64,000 nucleotides of DNA from DASQZK01 sp963809925 (GCA_963809925.1 CAWELH010000004.1:248001-312000); one strand, 5' to 3'. Positions 26,386 through 35,969 are shown, counted from the stretch's first letter. The notes: generated from the sequence alone by a model not told the origin. Numbers and translations: made by a program.

Positions 26386-26693
26386 ATTCAGATCATTTAA
26401 AAGGTTTAGTAGTTAATTTACTGAATTTTCGACGCCCCGATTTTATTTTGAATCACGGTTCTGACAAAAAGAATAACCGATTCAAATCATCTGGAATTTT
26501 CGAATGAGAGGCTAAAAGTACGAGTTTTGGTTTACAGAAGGGAATGTAATAACTTTTTCCCGATGTTGGAGATTAATTTTGAAGAAAGGGTTTTTTCGCG
26601 ATGCGAACCATCCATCATGTGTTTACTGGCTATACCTTCTTTCAAATTAATCGTGGAAATAATCGTAATTTAGTCACTCAAAACATATTTGTC
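26386..26693. promoter_or_regulatory. Divergent intergenic region before GH3 gene
   Basis: 308 bp between the divergent DUF1080 and GH3 genes. TAATTTTG at 26574-26581 is an exact -7 consensus match, which would give a leader of about 105 nt for the GH3 transcript; no -33 TTG at the usual spacing is seen. The GH3 frame is open back to 26601 but that stretch is probably the untranslated leader. Confidence 0.35.
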
Positions 26694-28856
26694 ATGATAC
26701 GCATTCTCATTCTGTTCATCGCATGGATTACCTGCATGAATACCTTTAGCCAGGAGTATCCTTTCCAAAATATCAAATTAAGCGATGAGGAGCGCATCAC
26801 CAACATCATCAGCCTGATGACACTGGACGAAAAGATCAACTGCCTTTCATACAGCCCTGCCGTACCTCGACTTGGTATCCAGATCAATCGTTTGGTTGAA
26901 GGGCTCCACGGCCTGGCATACAGTGGGCCTGCCAACTGGGCGGTGAAAGGAGACAAAGCTTCCCCAACCACAACTTTCCCTCAGGCCATTGGACTGGCTG
27001 AAATGTGGGACCCCGGATTACTTCAGCAACTTGCTGACCAGGAAGCAACGGAAGCAAGATTTCTGGCCCAGAATAAAGAACATGGCGTAAAAGGACTGAT
27101 CGTGCTGGCTCCAAATGCAGACATGGGCCGTGATATCAGATGGGGTAGGACGGAAGAATGTTACGGAGAGGACCCTTTTCTGAATGCAACGCTGGTAACT
27201 GCCTACGTTAAGGGTTTACAGGGAAACGATCCCAAATATTGGAAAACCGCCTCCCTGATGAAACATTTTCTTGCAAACAGCAATGAGAACGACAGAATGA
27301 CAAGCAGTTCCGATTTTGATGAACGGCTTTTTCGCGAGTATTATTCATACGCGTTTTATAAAGGTGTATCCGAAGGCGGAGCACAATGTTTCATGGCCGC
27401 TTATAATAAATATAACGGAATACCTTGCATGGTCAATCCGGTTCTAAAGAAGGTGACAATGGATGACTGGGGTCTGCATGGTGTCATATGTACCGACGGA
27501 GGTGCGCTTGCAACACTTATAAACGACCATAAATGGGCACCGGATCTGGCCCATGGTGCAGCTGAAGGCATCAAAGCGGGCATTAGCATGTTCCTCGACA
27601 ACTATAAACAGGCGGTTAAGGATGCTCTCGCAGAAGGTCTGATAACCGAAAAGGACATTGAAACAGTAATCTACAGAAACCTTTGGGTCTTAATGAAACT
27701 CGGAAAACTAGATCATTCACCCGATAACCCATACTCAGCGATCGGCGTGACCGATACTATCAAACCATGGACCACAGCCAAGGCAAAGGAACTTGCCAGA
27801 AGAGCAACGCAGGAATCCGTGGTTTTGCTGAAAAATGAAAATAAATTGCTGCCCTTAAATAAGGACAACCTGAAGTCTGTTGCCGTGATAGGACCGGTGG
27901 CTGATGTAGTGGTATCCGACTGGTACTCCGGTACTCCTCCTTACCGTGTGAGTGTGCTTGAAGGCGTTCGTAATGCCCTGGGCACTGAGGTTACCCTCAA
28001 CTATGCAGCCAGTAACATGGCTGACTCTGCTGTGGTCGCTGCGAGAACCAGTGATGTCGCCATCGTCTGCATCGGAAACCATCCGTTAAGTCATGGCCTG
28101 GGATGGGGCGTGAACTACGTGCCCAGCGACGGGAGGGAAGCCATCGACCGTCAGGCTGTTACGAGCGAACAGGAAGACCTTGTAAGACTTGTTTTGGCAG
28201 CGAATCCAAATACCATTCTGGTGCTCGTGTCCAGTTTCCCATATGCCATCAACTGGTCGAAATCGCATGTTCCGGCTATCCTCCACATCACTCAATCGAG
28301 CCAGGAACTTGGAAACGGGCTGGCCGACGTCATCTTCGGAAAAGTGAGCCCGGCCGGACGGCTGGTTCAGACCTGGATCACATCTATTGATCAGCTTCCT
28401 CCTATCCTCGATTACAACATCAGGAACGGACGAACCTATATGTACGATAAGAACGAACCGCTTTTTCCCTTTGGTTACGGCCTTAGCTATAGCGACTTTG
28501 TCTATTCCGGGTTAAAAACGAGCGAAAAAATACTCAGAGACGGTGACGAAATCAACATAACCTTCACAGTAACCAATACCGGTGATTTCGACAGCGACGA
28601 AGTCTCACAGCTTTATGTCAGTTATGAGGATCCGGAAGTAGAGCATCCTCCGATCGCCATGAAGGGGTTCAGGCGGACCTTGATCCCTGAAGGAGAATCG
28701 GTTATGGTGACAATACCTCTAAAAACATCCGACTTGAAATACTGGGATGTGGAGAGCCAGTCATGGAAGCTGTCCACGGGAAAGCTGAAATTTTATGTCG
28801 GAGGTTCATCTGTCGATAAAAGATTAACAGGAGAGGTATTGATCAAGGGCAGATAA
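26694..28856 (+). CDS. GH3 family beta-glycosidase
   Basis: About 720 residues, secreted (MIRILILFIAWITCMNTFSQ). The GH3 N-terminal barrel carries the KHF(L)ANSNENDR and VICTDGGAL motifs; the Asp in the latter, near residue 266, is the expected nucleophile. The second alpha/beta domain starts near SVVLLKNENKLLPL, and the C-terminus has FPFGYGLSYSDF followed by a fibronectin-III-like domain (about 610-720). The upstream in-frame start at 26601 adds 31 residues before the signal peptide and is rejected. Probable role: exo-acting release of glucose or xylose from oligosaccharides, possibly finishing GH30 products (inference). Confidence 0.92.
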   Translation: MIRILILFIAWITCMNTFSQEYPFQNIKLSDEERITNIISLMTLDEKINCLSYSPAVPRLGIQINRLVEGLHGLAYSGPANWAVKGDKASPTTTFPQAIGLAEMWDPGLLQQLADQEATEARFLAQNKEHGVKGLIVLAPNADMGRDIRWGRTEECYGEDPFLNATLVTAYVKGLQGNDPKYWKTASLMKHFLANSNENDRMTSSSDFDERLFREYYSYAFYKGVSEGGAQCFMAAYNKYNGIPCMVNPVLKKVTMDDWGLHGVICTDGGALATLINDHKWAPDLAHGAAEGIKAGISMFLDNYKQAVKDALAEGLITEKDIETVIYRNLWVLMKLGKLDHSPDNPYSAIGVTDTIKPWTTAKAKELARRATQESVVLLKNENKLLPLNKDNLKSVAVIGPVADVVVSDWYSGTPPYRVSVLEGVRNALGTEVTLNYAASNMADSAVVAARTSDVAIVCIGNHPLSHGLGWGVNYVPSDGREAIDRQAVTSEQEDLVRLVLAANPNTILVLVSSFPYAINWSKSHVPAILHITQSSQELGNGLADVIFGKVSPAGRLVQTWITSIDQLPPILDYNIRNGRTYMYDKNEPLFPFGYGLSYSDFVYSGLKTSEKILRDGDEINITFTVTNTGDFDSDEVSQLYVSYEDPEVEHPPIAMKGFRRTLIPEGESVMVTIPLKTSDLKYWDVESQSWKLSTGKLKFYVGGSSVDKRLTGEVLIKGR

Positions 28857-28896
28857 GACCTAAACCGTCTTTTCCGTGAAGATCTACCGGGGAAAA

Positions 28897-28926
28897 TTTG
28901 TTAAAAAATGGTGCTTTTTTAACAAA
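28897..28926. terminator. Bidirectional terminator hairpin
   Basis: TTTGTTAAAAAA (28897-28908) and TTTTTTAACAAA (28915-28926) form a perfect 12-bp stem around a 6-nt loop. Because the stem carries A and T runs, it can terminate transcription both from the GH3 gene and from the convergent small lipoprotein gene. Confidence 0.65.
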
Positions 28927-29038
28927 GTACATCTTAAAGATCTTTAAATTTTGCAAAAAAACATCAGAAATCATCCGTTCTGCACTTTTAAAACGCTTTC
29001 GGCGATGGTAGCACACTACCCCGCTCATTCCTCCATCC

Positions 29039-29506
29039 TCACTCTCCTTCCACCGTATAGCTTTCCGGCATACCTTCCGGGTATCTTGCATAGAAAGCCG
29101 CCTCAGAGAAGGGAAGGTTGCGGTACCTGGTATCTTTAATTTCTTTTGATCGCATAATCCCAGCCGCTAAGCTATTGAGTGGAACGGTAAAGACCATGAA
29201 CAAGCCATGAGAAACGGAGATCAGTGGTAATATTCCAAAACGCCGGGATTTGCAGTACTGGATGGAATAGGATGTCACTGTAGTTGTGTCCACATATCGA
29301 AGATAGGGTTTCATGTCAGTGCGAATGACCAGGTTTTTATCATTCAGGGCCAGTAATTCGCCGTGAAGTGAGTTGTGGATGGTGTGAACCCTGATTAGGG
29401 CGCCATACGGACTTAGACCGAATTCCCCTGGTTTGGGAAGATACTTCTCCGAGGCACAGCTTCCTGTAAGGATCAGGACAGACAGTAAATACAATATCCT
29501 ATTCAT
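29039..29506 (-). CDS. Small lipoprotein of unknown function
   Basis: 155 residues. The start at 29506 gives a lipoprotein signal (MNRILYLLSVLILTGSCAS, Cys17); the reading frame is open further up to 29620, but that part lies inside the upstream gene and lacks a signal. Middle region has KPGEFGLSPYGALIRV and a hydrophobic stretch (FGILPLISVSHGLFMVFTVPLNSLAAGI) that could be a membrane helix. No family recognised. It overlaps the end of the upstream 533-residue gene by 8 bp, so the two are translationally coupled and likely act together. Confidence 0.65.
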   Translation of the reverse strand: MNRILYLLSVLILTGSCASEKYLPKPGEFGLSPYGALIRVHTIHNSLHGELLALNDKNLVIRTDMKPYLRYVDTTTVTSYSIQYCKSRRFGILPLISVSHGLFMVFTVPLNSLAAGIMRSKEIKDTRYRNLPFSEAAFYARYPEGMPESYTVEGE

Positions 29507-31100
29507 GGGTATGATAATTTTCAGTGTTGATCCGGCTGCTCCAGAATATCTTCTCAATCTCCGATTCATACCTGGAATATTTCTTTGCTTCTTTACGGAA
29601 AAAACGATCAGGATCCTCAAGCAACCGATTTATTTTCAGGAGATTTTTATCTTTTAGCCAGCTTTCTCTCATCCATTCCAGATAGTAGCCTTTTGAATAG
29701 AGGTAAAGGTCGTAATTACCGGCATCTGCATCGTCGGGCATGGAGAAATAAAGGCTGAATTCATCGCCAGGCATGGAAACAAGATGTTGATCAGGGTTAG
29801 TGAGTAGTTCAAGGTCTTCCTGATTGTCCTTCCCCTTATACAGCAGCCGGCCCGGTTTTATCACTGTTGGTTCGGTTATACCGGCAACCGGAAGGATTGC
29901 AGCAAAGTCAAGTCTCCACAAGCCTCTGTTCATTACAAGCTTTAACGTTACCTCATCATCCAAAGGAAGGTTGCCCAGATGCATTAGTTGTTGATTCGAA
30001 GCGATGGGCCCTGTTTCGTTAAACACGCCGCAATGCCGGTATATTCCGCCTTCGAGCAGGTATACATCGATGCCGCCAAGTTCATCATCAATGAGCCTGT
30101 GCTTCCGCAAAATCTGGTTATTTTCCTCCAGTTCTGACATTACGTCGGTCATAGTATTGCCCATATAGCCCATGGCACTGTATATTAAATAGGTGGTCAT
30201 CAGGCTTTGTCTGAAATTCAGGATAAGTCCCGCGTCTTCAAGGTTGCCGCGTTTGAATTTGAGAATGATCTCTTCCTTTGACTTCATATTTTTCCGATCA
30301 GCCGGACTAAAGCGTTCATCAAGGTCGGCGGCAGACAGTTTATGTGTGATATCGCCTTCCTCTGCCAGTGCAACAACAGGATGTTTCATGAATACAGGAT
30401 CGGTGAGATAAAATTTGTCGTCGTTGCCAAGAAAGGTCCTGAGTGATGGATCGTGTCCGACGGCCAGTATACTGACATCCCTGACAACATGTGTTTCAAG
30501 GGCTTCATTTTTCATCTTGATGGAAAATTCCTTTTCCTCAGGGTGAAAATTATATAGCGCATCGATATCGGCGTATTCCATGGATGGCAGTATGGCTTCG
30601 GAGAAACCTTCTGCATCGGCACTGAATACATAGTCCCCTTCACCGGTATAGAACGTAGGACACGAGCCCCAGCATGCTTTCGGGATGGTAATGCAGAGCA
30701 CCCCGATGGTGCCGTCGACTACCGTCAGAATATTACGTGTATTCAGCCTGTTCTGCCGGTGCTGCATTTCCAGCCTTCGATTGGATTCGAAAAGCACGAC
30801 GGTGTCAGTTTTCAGTTCAGCCACCCCCATCCAGATCAGCTTTCGGCGGGTATCATAGAGCCTGGCATTACCACGAAGGATATCGGTTTCCTGGTTGTAT
30901 TCCCAGAGGGTATCGGTAAAGATGCACAATCCACCGGATTTCAAATGGGCTTTAAAGTAGGGTGCATCCGTTGCAGAAGTTTCTGAACGGTTAAATGCAT
31001 TGATATCCCTGAATACTGATCTGTATTTTTGGTTCTGGGCTAAAATCCACTGCCCTGAAAATGAAATAAGGCAAACGAGGCAAACGAGGGCTCTTCTCAT
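29499..31100 (-). CDS. Secreted protein of unknown function, about 533 residues
   Basis: Begins with a clear signal peptide (MRRALVCLVCLISFSGQWILAQ); an in-frame ATG at 31127 adds nine residues. The mature protein starts with a beta-rich module (TDTLWEYNQETDILRGNARLYDTRRKLIWMGVAEL) of OstA/LptD-N-like appearance, followed by mixed alpha/beta sequence without recognisable catalytic motifs; a Cys pair lies in KACWGSCPTFYTGEGDYVFSA. A strongly charged helical segment ends the protein. Downstream and overlapping is a small lipoprotein gene. I do not recognise the family; the pair may be an envelope complex. Confidence 0.65.
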   Translation of the reverse strand: MRRALVCLVCLISFSGQWILAQNQKYRSVFRDINAFNRSETSATDAPYFKAHLKSGGLCIFTDTLWEYNQETDILRGNARLYDTRRKLIWMGVAELKTDTVVLFESNRRLEMQHRQNRLNTRNILTVVDGTIGVLCITIPKACWGSCPTFYTGEGDYVFSADAEGFSEAILPSMEYADIDALYNFHPEEKEFSIKMKNEALETHVVRDVSILAVGHDPSLRTFLGNDDKFYLTDPVFMKHPVVALAEEGDITHKLSAADLDERFSPADRKNMKSKEEIILKFKRGNLEDAGLILNFRQSLMTTYLIYSAMGYMGNTMTDVMSELEENNQILRKHRLIDDELGGIDVYLLEGGIYRHCGVFNETGPIASNQQLMHLGNLPLDDEVTLKLVMNRGLWRLDFAAILPVAGITEPTVIKPGRLLYKGKDNQEDLELLTNPDQHLVSMPGDEFSLYFSMPDDADAGNYDLYLYSKGYYLEWMRESWLKDKNLLKINRLLEDPDRFFRKEAKKYSRYESEIEKIFWSSRINTENYHTHE

Positions 31101-31213
31101 TATGGTGATGTGGTTTAGAAGGTTCACTTTAAACAGACTGGGTGACAGAATGTTTACGTCACATCGATCAAAGAAAACAGGTTTGACTTATGCTGGAAAA
31201 ATTTTAGACAGCC

Positions 31214-31531
31214 TCAGAGTACACTGTCAAAAACCTTCACTTTCCTCCATAGGTTGTGGTACCTGTCAATGAACTCCAGGTGAACAGGATGTTCCTGATA
31301 AATATCCTGATCGGTGGAACTGGTGAAATGCACGATCCACGAATAATCCCAGGAATTGTCGACAACATCCCGGGGAGTTCCGGCCGGTTTGCCGTAATAG
31401 AATTTCCTAATCAGAGGAACAGTGCCGAGCTTTTCAAGCCCTTTTTCAAATGCTGCTTTTTGTTCCTGTGTAACATCGTCTTTCAACCAGAAAAAGACGG
31501 TATGAATAAAAGAGATCTTTTCTTCTGACAT
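31214..31531 (-). CDS. Dabb (stress-responsive alpha/beta barrel) domain protein
   Basis: 105 residues, cytosolic, one dimeric alpha/beta barrel domain. The start IHTVFFWLKDDVTQEQKAAFEKGLEKL, the central YGKPAGTPRDVVDNSWDYSWIVHF and the end YQEHPVHLEFIDRYHNLWRKVKVFDS match the Dabb pattern closely. Functions in the family vary, from stress proteins to cyclases; none can be assigned here. Lone gene with about 160 bp on the downstream side of the nitrilase-like gene. Confidence 0.85.
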   Translation of the reverse strand: MSEEKISFIHTVFFWLKDDVTQEQKAAFEKGLEKLGTVPLIRKFYYGKPAGTPRDVVDNSWDYSWIVHFTSSTDQDIYQEHPVHLEFIDRYHNLWRKVKVFDSVL

Positions 31532-31693
31532 CTTTGATCGTTTTTAAAAAGTCGAGTAGATTCTGATGAATGTGACAGGCTTACACCCGCTTTTCACTTT
31601 CTCTGAAACCAGAATGTCCCGGTATAAATCCCCATCAGGTTTCCTTCCACTTCATTAATCAGCCTTCGGGACAACACCAAATACCCTCCGTCC

Positions 31694-32638
31694 TCAGCGA
31701 AGGCTTTTCCTGTTGGCTGATTTCGGATCACTGATGGTTTCGCCACTGTTTAGCTTCCCGTTAATCGCATCTTTCCTGTACGGTCTGGCGGCATCGTAAT
31801 ACTGCTGCGAGATGTCCACATCAGAAATAAGTACGCCTGGCATGTTCAGCGTCAGTTGATTTTGAATGAGACCGTCAGGCGTAATGAAGTAACATGGCCA
31901 GCTTTCCGGTGCGGAGGAATTGGTCAGCGACATATAAAAATAGTTGGTTGCAGCCCTCGCCTGTGCCGTAACATGCATGATGACAGGATGAATACTTCCT
32001 TTCTCCTGCCGTGCATTGTAAAATGACTGGAAGATCACATCTGTATCAAGTTTTCTGTATTCGCTGTAGAGTTCGGGGAAACGTACATCATAACAGATAA
32101 GCAATCCACATTTTACTCCGTTGATATCAAAAGTCACAAAATGATCACCCGGCGTAAAATATTTCAGATCACCATATGTACAGAACCGTTTGTCGTACCT
32201 GTCGGCGATCTTTCCCTCCGGAGTGATGAGATACAGGCTGTTATGTGGTTTGTTGGCAGCGCTCAACCTGTGCATGGATCCAAGGATCACCCATACCTTG
32301 AATTCCCTGGCAAGGTTCATCACCGAATCGGTGTAGTTGTACAATTCTTCCCAGTTGAAATTGTCCAGGCTTTTCATATCAGAACCTGCATAGCCCGACA
32401 AGGCGCATTCCGAAAAATGAACAACATCTGCTTTTTTTAATTTCGCCTCAATGATCTGGCTTTCCATCCAGTGATAATTCTCTTCAACATTTTCCGAAAC
32501 GGGGAACTGGCATGAGGCGATCCGGAGCTTCCCGGTTGCATGATTTGCAGGCATCGATTGGGAGAAGATTCTGTAATTGCCTGCTATCAGAAACAGGAGG
32601 ATCATTCCTGAAAGGATATTTAAGTTTTTGTTTTTCAT
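31694..32638 (-). CDS. Secreted nitrilase-superfamily (carbon-nitrogen hydrolase) protein
   Basis: 314 residues. The catalytic triad is visible: Glu77 in HFSECALSGY, Lys150 in RYDKRFC and Cys182 in LLICYDVRFPE. A signal peptide or membrane anchor (ILSGMILLFLIAGNYRIFSQ) precedes the domain, which is unusual since most relatives are cytosolic. Expected reaction is hydrolysis of a C-N bond (amide, nitrile or carbamoyl). The C-terminus has a Lys/Arg-rich tail. Upstream 242 bp before the oxidoreductase gene contains no ORF of note. Confidence 0.85.
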   Translation of the reverse strand: MKNKNLNILSGMILLFLIAGNYRIFSQSMPANHATGKLRIASCQFPVSENVEENYHWMESQIIEAKLKKADVVHFSECALSGYAGSDMKSLDNFNWEELYNYTDSVMNLAREFKVWVILGSMHRLSAANKPHNSLYLITPEGKIADRYDKRFCTYGDLKYFTPGDHFVTFDINGVKCGLLICYDVRFPELYSEYRKLDTDVIFQSFYNARQEKGSIHPVIMHVTAQARAATNYFYMSLTNSSAPESWPCYFITPDGLIQNQLTLNMPGVLISDVDISQQYYDAARPYRKDAINGKLNSGETISDPKSANRKSLR

Positions 32639-32880
32639 TGTCCTGAAATTTTATACAGTAAAAGCACAGTAAAAATCGCGGTCCCATGCAATGGCAGTCT
32701 CAACGAATTCAGACTGATGATCAGGGGATTGCCCTCCACTATTAAGAACTTCCGGCATTTATCATCAACCGGTTACGGTTGGTTAACAGCAAATTTAAGG
32801 ATTTTCTTCCAGCTTCGATGATGACAATGGGCTTTAGTTTAAAAGTTCCGAAACAACAGGCTGACCGGGCTGCTACTGTT

Positions 32881-34197
32881 CTAAACGGAGGGCAGAACCC
32901 ATGGTTTCCGGTAATGGGGAACAAGGAGTGTATTTGCATCTTTGTCGTTGATGAAGGTGTGATTTTCCGCATCCCAGTAAAGCCTTCTACCAGTTTTGTA
33001 TGCGATGTTGCCCAGGTGGCAGGTACGTGCGACACCGGCTGCGATCTCAACAGGACAATTAAGATTTTCACCATCTTTAATCGCAGCGATGAAATTTCTC
33101 ATGTGGTTCTGAAGGCCTCCACCTTCACCCTTGATTAACGGGACTGCCTCAAGGGTTGGTTCTCCTCCCTTTGGTTCTGGAATAACTTCCCATCCCTGAC
33201 GGTCGACGACCAGAGTTCCTTCATTCCCGACAAAACCGACGCCGTGTGAACGGCCGTAATACCCACCGTCGATGCCAATACCATGATCCCATAGAAGGGT
33301 GAAACCGTCAAATTCGAATAATGCCTGTTGCGTATCCGGGGTTTCCGTGGCATCTTCAGGATAAGCAAATTTTCCACCCATCGACATCACGGATTTGGGG
33401 GCATATTGTTTCATGCCGTAAAGGGCATAATCAATGATATGCACACCCCAGTCGGTCATCATACCGCCCGCATAATCCCAGAACCAACGAAAGTTAAAGT
33501 GAAAACGGTTTTGATTGAACGGCCTTGAAGGAGCCGGCCCCAGCCAGAAGTCATAGTCAACGCCTTTAGGCACCTCGGTATTGGGTACGACGGGTACGGA
33601 TTTCATCCATCCCTGGTATGACCAGGCCCTGACAGTCCTGATCTTGCCAAGTTTCCCGGAATGGACATAACGGATCGCATCCTGCCAGTGTTTATCGCTC
33701 CTCTGCCATTGTCCGATCTGGCAGACCGTATTATAACGACCCACGGCCTTCTCCATAAGGTCACATTCTCCGATGGTATTGGCCAGGGGCTTTTCGCAGT
33801 AAATGGCATATCCAAGTTCAGCGGCGTGGATGAAAGGAAGGGTATGCCAGTGATCGGGTGTGCCGATGATGATCACATCGAGTCCCTTATGCTCCAGCAT
33901 TTTTCTATAGTCTGTATAGCCTTTGGGAGCTTTGCCCTGCAATTCCGTCACCTCCTTTATTCTTTTATTCAGCACATTTTCATCCACATCGCAAATGGCG
34001 GCACAGGCAGTATTGGGTTGTCCCAGGAATGCTTTCAGATCAGCGAATCCCATCCCGTTTACGCCGATTACGCCGCAGACAAGCTTATTATTCGCAGACG
34101 AAATGTATGCGCTAGCTGCAGGAACAGCGGGTAACACTCCCAGCCCGACAGCGGCCACTGTACTATTTCTGATAAAAGTTCTTCGGTTCGTTGGCAT
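32881..34197 (-). CDS. Gfo/Idh/MocA-family oxidoreductase with Tat signal
   Basis: About 438 residues. The N-terminus MPTNRRTFIRNSTVAAVGLG is a twin-arginine signal, so the folded, cofactor-loaded enzyme is exported to the periplasm; an upstream in-frame start at 34221 would bury this signal and is rejected. The Rossmann domain begins VCGVIGVNGMGFADLKAF, and the family motif YCEKPLANTIGE is present near residue 140. The C-terminal domain includes HFNFRWFWDYAGGMMTDWGVHIIDYALYGM, a region that contributes to substrate binding in relatives. Probable sugar or cyclitol oxidation with NAD(P); could create 3-keto sugars for the DUF1080 protein (inference). Confidence 0.88.
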   Translation of the reverse strand: MPTNRRTFIRNSTVAAVGLGVLPAVPAASAYISSANNKLVCGVIGVNGMGFADLKAFLGQPNTACAAICDVDENVLNKRIKEVTELQGKAPKGYTDYRKMLEHKGLDVIIIGTPDHWHTLPFIHAAELGYAIYCEKPLANTIGECDLMEKAVGRYNTVCQIGQWQRSDKHWQDAIRYVHSGKLGKIRTVRAWSYQGWMKSVPVVPNTEVPKGVDYDFWLGPAPSRPFNQNRFHFNFRWFWDYAGGMMTDWGVHIIDYALYGMKQYAPKSVMSMGGKFAYPEDATETPDTQQALFEFDGFTLLWDHGIGIDGGYYGRSHGVGFVGNEGTLVVDRQGWEVIPEPKGGEPTLEAVPLIKGEGGGLQNHMRNFIAAIKDGENLNCPVEIAAGVARTCHLGNIAYKTGRRLYWDAENHTFINDKDANTLLVPHYRKPWVLPSV

Positions 34198-34218
34198 GTT
34201 TGTAAGTATTAAGTCTAC

Positions 34219-34226
34219 CAAATATA
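34219..34226 (-). promoter_or_regulatory. Putative -7 box of the oxidoreductase gene
   Basis: TATATTTG read on the minus strand, an exact match to TAnnTTTG, 22 bp upstream of the chosen start at 34197. No TTG at a suitable -33 position. The rest of the 340-bp gap to 34561 is AT-rich and must also hold the promoter of the rightward NlpC/P60 gene. Confidence 0.35.
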
Positions 34227-34561
34227 AAAATATAACGCTATGATATTGTCATGTTTGAAGCAATTGTAAGTACACGCTTAAAAAATATTTCGCCCGGTCT
34301 TTCGTTTATAAGTAACTTTTGTAAAGATGAAGCCGGAATCTCATGGACGATTCAGGTAGAAATATTCTCAGTTTTTCACCTATAAACCTCTCCCAGGGAA
34401 TCTGCAGTATAGATGAAAAATTTCTAAATACGGAGGTGTCTAATTTGCTTATGATCTTACAAGAGAAAGGATCCTAAAAAACCTGGGTAAGAATTTTAAA
34501 ATGCCCTTCGGATATTAATTTTTATTTCAGAACTATTTATGACAGATCATAACAGAGAAGA

Positions 34562-35122
34562 ATGAAATCAACGGTCAAATGTATTTTGATACTGGCAGCA
34601 TTAGTTTATCAAATGAATGCATCGTGTTCCAGGCTCGTACTCGGCGGGCCGGATGTTCAGCAGAGTGAAAGTCAGGATGCGAAGGAGCGGATGAAAGATT
34701 TTCTGGACGGTGGAGTGGGGAAAGAACTGGATATACACAATACCAGTGCTGACGAGATCATTTCCACGGCACGGGAATTCCTGGGTGTGCCTCATTGCAT
34801 GGGCGGGACAACGGTTAAATGCATGGATTGCTCCGGATTGATGGTGGCGGTATTTGCACGCTACGACATTCGACTCCCACATAATTCAGAAGAACAAGCC
34901 AGGTACGGGAAGATTTTAAGTTCGGGCGATAGTTTGATCAAAGGCGACCTGGTTTTCTTTTGCGATTCATATGCTACAACGCATTATATCACTCACTCCG
35001 GTATCTATATTGGTGACAATCAATTTATACATACTTCCACCAGCAAAGGAGTAACGGTTACTTCAATGGATGATGCCTGGTGGAAGGGACGGTTTGTGTT
35101 TGGAACAAGGGTTTTGAAGTAA
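34562..35122 (+). CDS. NlpC/P60 family cysteine peptidase
   Basis: 186 residues, exported by an N-terminal signal (ILILAALVYQMNASC); Cys22 may be lipidated although the lipobox is not canonical. The C-terminal NlpC/P60 domain (about 65-186) shows the expected residues: Cys90 in CMDCSGL, His145 in YITHSGIYIG and His157 in NQFIHTS. Such enzymes cut stem peptides of peptidoglycan, usually between D-Glu and the diamino acid. Length and domain are typical of Bacteroidota copies. Followed by the tandem-repeat region. Confidence 0.92.
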   Translation: MKSTVKCILILAALVYQMNASCSRLVLGGPDVQQSESQDAKERMKDFLDGGVGKELDIHNTSADEIISTAREFLGVPHCMGGTTVKCMDCSGLMVAVFARYDIRLPHNSEEQARYGKILSSGDSLIKGDLVFFCDSYATTHYITHSGIYIGDNQFIHTSTSKGVTVTSMDDAWWKGRFVFGTRVLK

Positions 35123-35160
35123 CGGGGAGTTATGGGTTAGAAGGTGAGAGAGAGAAGATA

Positions 35161-35560
35161 GAAACTCTTCTTCCATGCCGGAGGCATTCTCTAACAATAG
35201 CCATGGTTTTGCCCATGGATAAAGTGGAGTTCTTAAATTCACTAATTCAACAATTCAAAAAATAAGAAGTGATGGAATTATTGAGTTATGGAGTTAGGAA
35301 GTTAGGGAGTGATGGAGAGAGGTGTTTGTAGAAACTCTTCTTCCATGCCGGAGGCATTCTCCAACAATAGCCATGGTTTTGCCCATGGATAAAGTGGAGT
35401 TCTTAAATTCACTAATTCAACAATTCAAAAAATAAGAAGTGATGGAATTATTGAGTTATGGAGTTAGGAAGTTAGGGAGTGATGGAGAGAGGTGTTTGTA
35501 GAAACTCTTCTTCCATGCCGGAGGCATTCTCTAACAATAGCCATGGTTTTGCCCATGGAT
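35161..35560 (+). repeat. 170-bp tandem repeat, two full units plus 60-bp third unit
   Basis: Units start at 35161, 35331 and 35501. Units 1 and 2 differ at one of 170 positions; the third stops matching after 60 bp. The shared 60-bp core holds ATGCC-GGA-GGCAT and CCATGG-N6-CCATGG hairpins; the other 110 bp is AT-rich with GAGTTATGGAGTTAGGAAGTTAGG-style stutter. The core also occurs inverted at 19995-20054. Near identity implies recent duplication. Short reading frames here are not genes. Confidence 0.9.
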
Positions 35561-35590
35561 TGGATGAGGTTCTATAGCTCACTCTTCAAT

Positions 35591-35622
35591 TCACCAAATC
35601 ACCAAATCACCAAATCACTAAA
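35591..35622 (+). repeat. 8-bp microrepeat TCACCAAA
   Basis: Three exact and one near-exact copy of TCACCAAA directly after the 170-bp repeats. The remainder of the gap to 36086 contains C-rich stretches (35671-35722) and an inverted repeat, but no gene. Confidence 0.7.
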
Positions 35623-35969
35623 TAACATAGTAAGGGCCTATGTTCCTTCGAGATTGTCTGGTGTTAAGAGGGGCCCCACCCCCGCCTTCCAACACGCCGC
35701 CCCTTAATAGTTTTCACCCCCCAAATCTCAGCGTCCCATTTTCCACTTTTTGATGAAAAGTTATCAACTACATCAAAAGTTTATATCGCTTTTGACGAAA
35801 ACTTGTTCCAAATTCGTACAGTATATGCCTGTAGCACCCTAATTCCGGGTCATATAGGTAAAATGGTTGTCCTGGCATGAAAAGAAGAACGGACCAGACC
35901 ACCCAAAACGCCACCACTACATTAAGTCCATAGTATTGACTGCCCAATATCTAACCGATATATAAACAA

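Noticed and set aside
35161..35560. Possible CRISPR array
   Set aside because: The spacing is a simple 170-bp tandem duplication with identical 'spacers', there are no cas genes and the repeat length is wrong.
35080..35707. Short ORFs in the 170-bp repeat region encoding similar peptides
   Set aside because: They arise from the repeated DNA itself, share no start context and read across hairpins; no protein family is suggested.
35671..35722. Possible G-quadruplex on the minus strand
   Set aside because: Four C-runs of at least four exist on the plus strand, but two loops are 13-16 nt, too long for a confident call.
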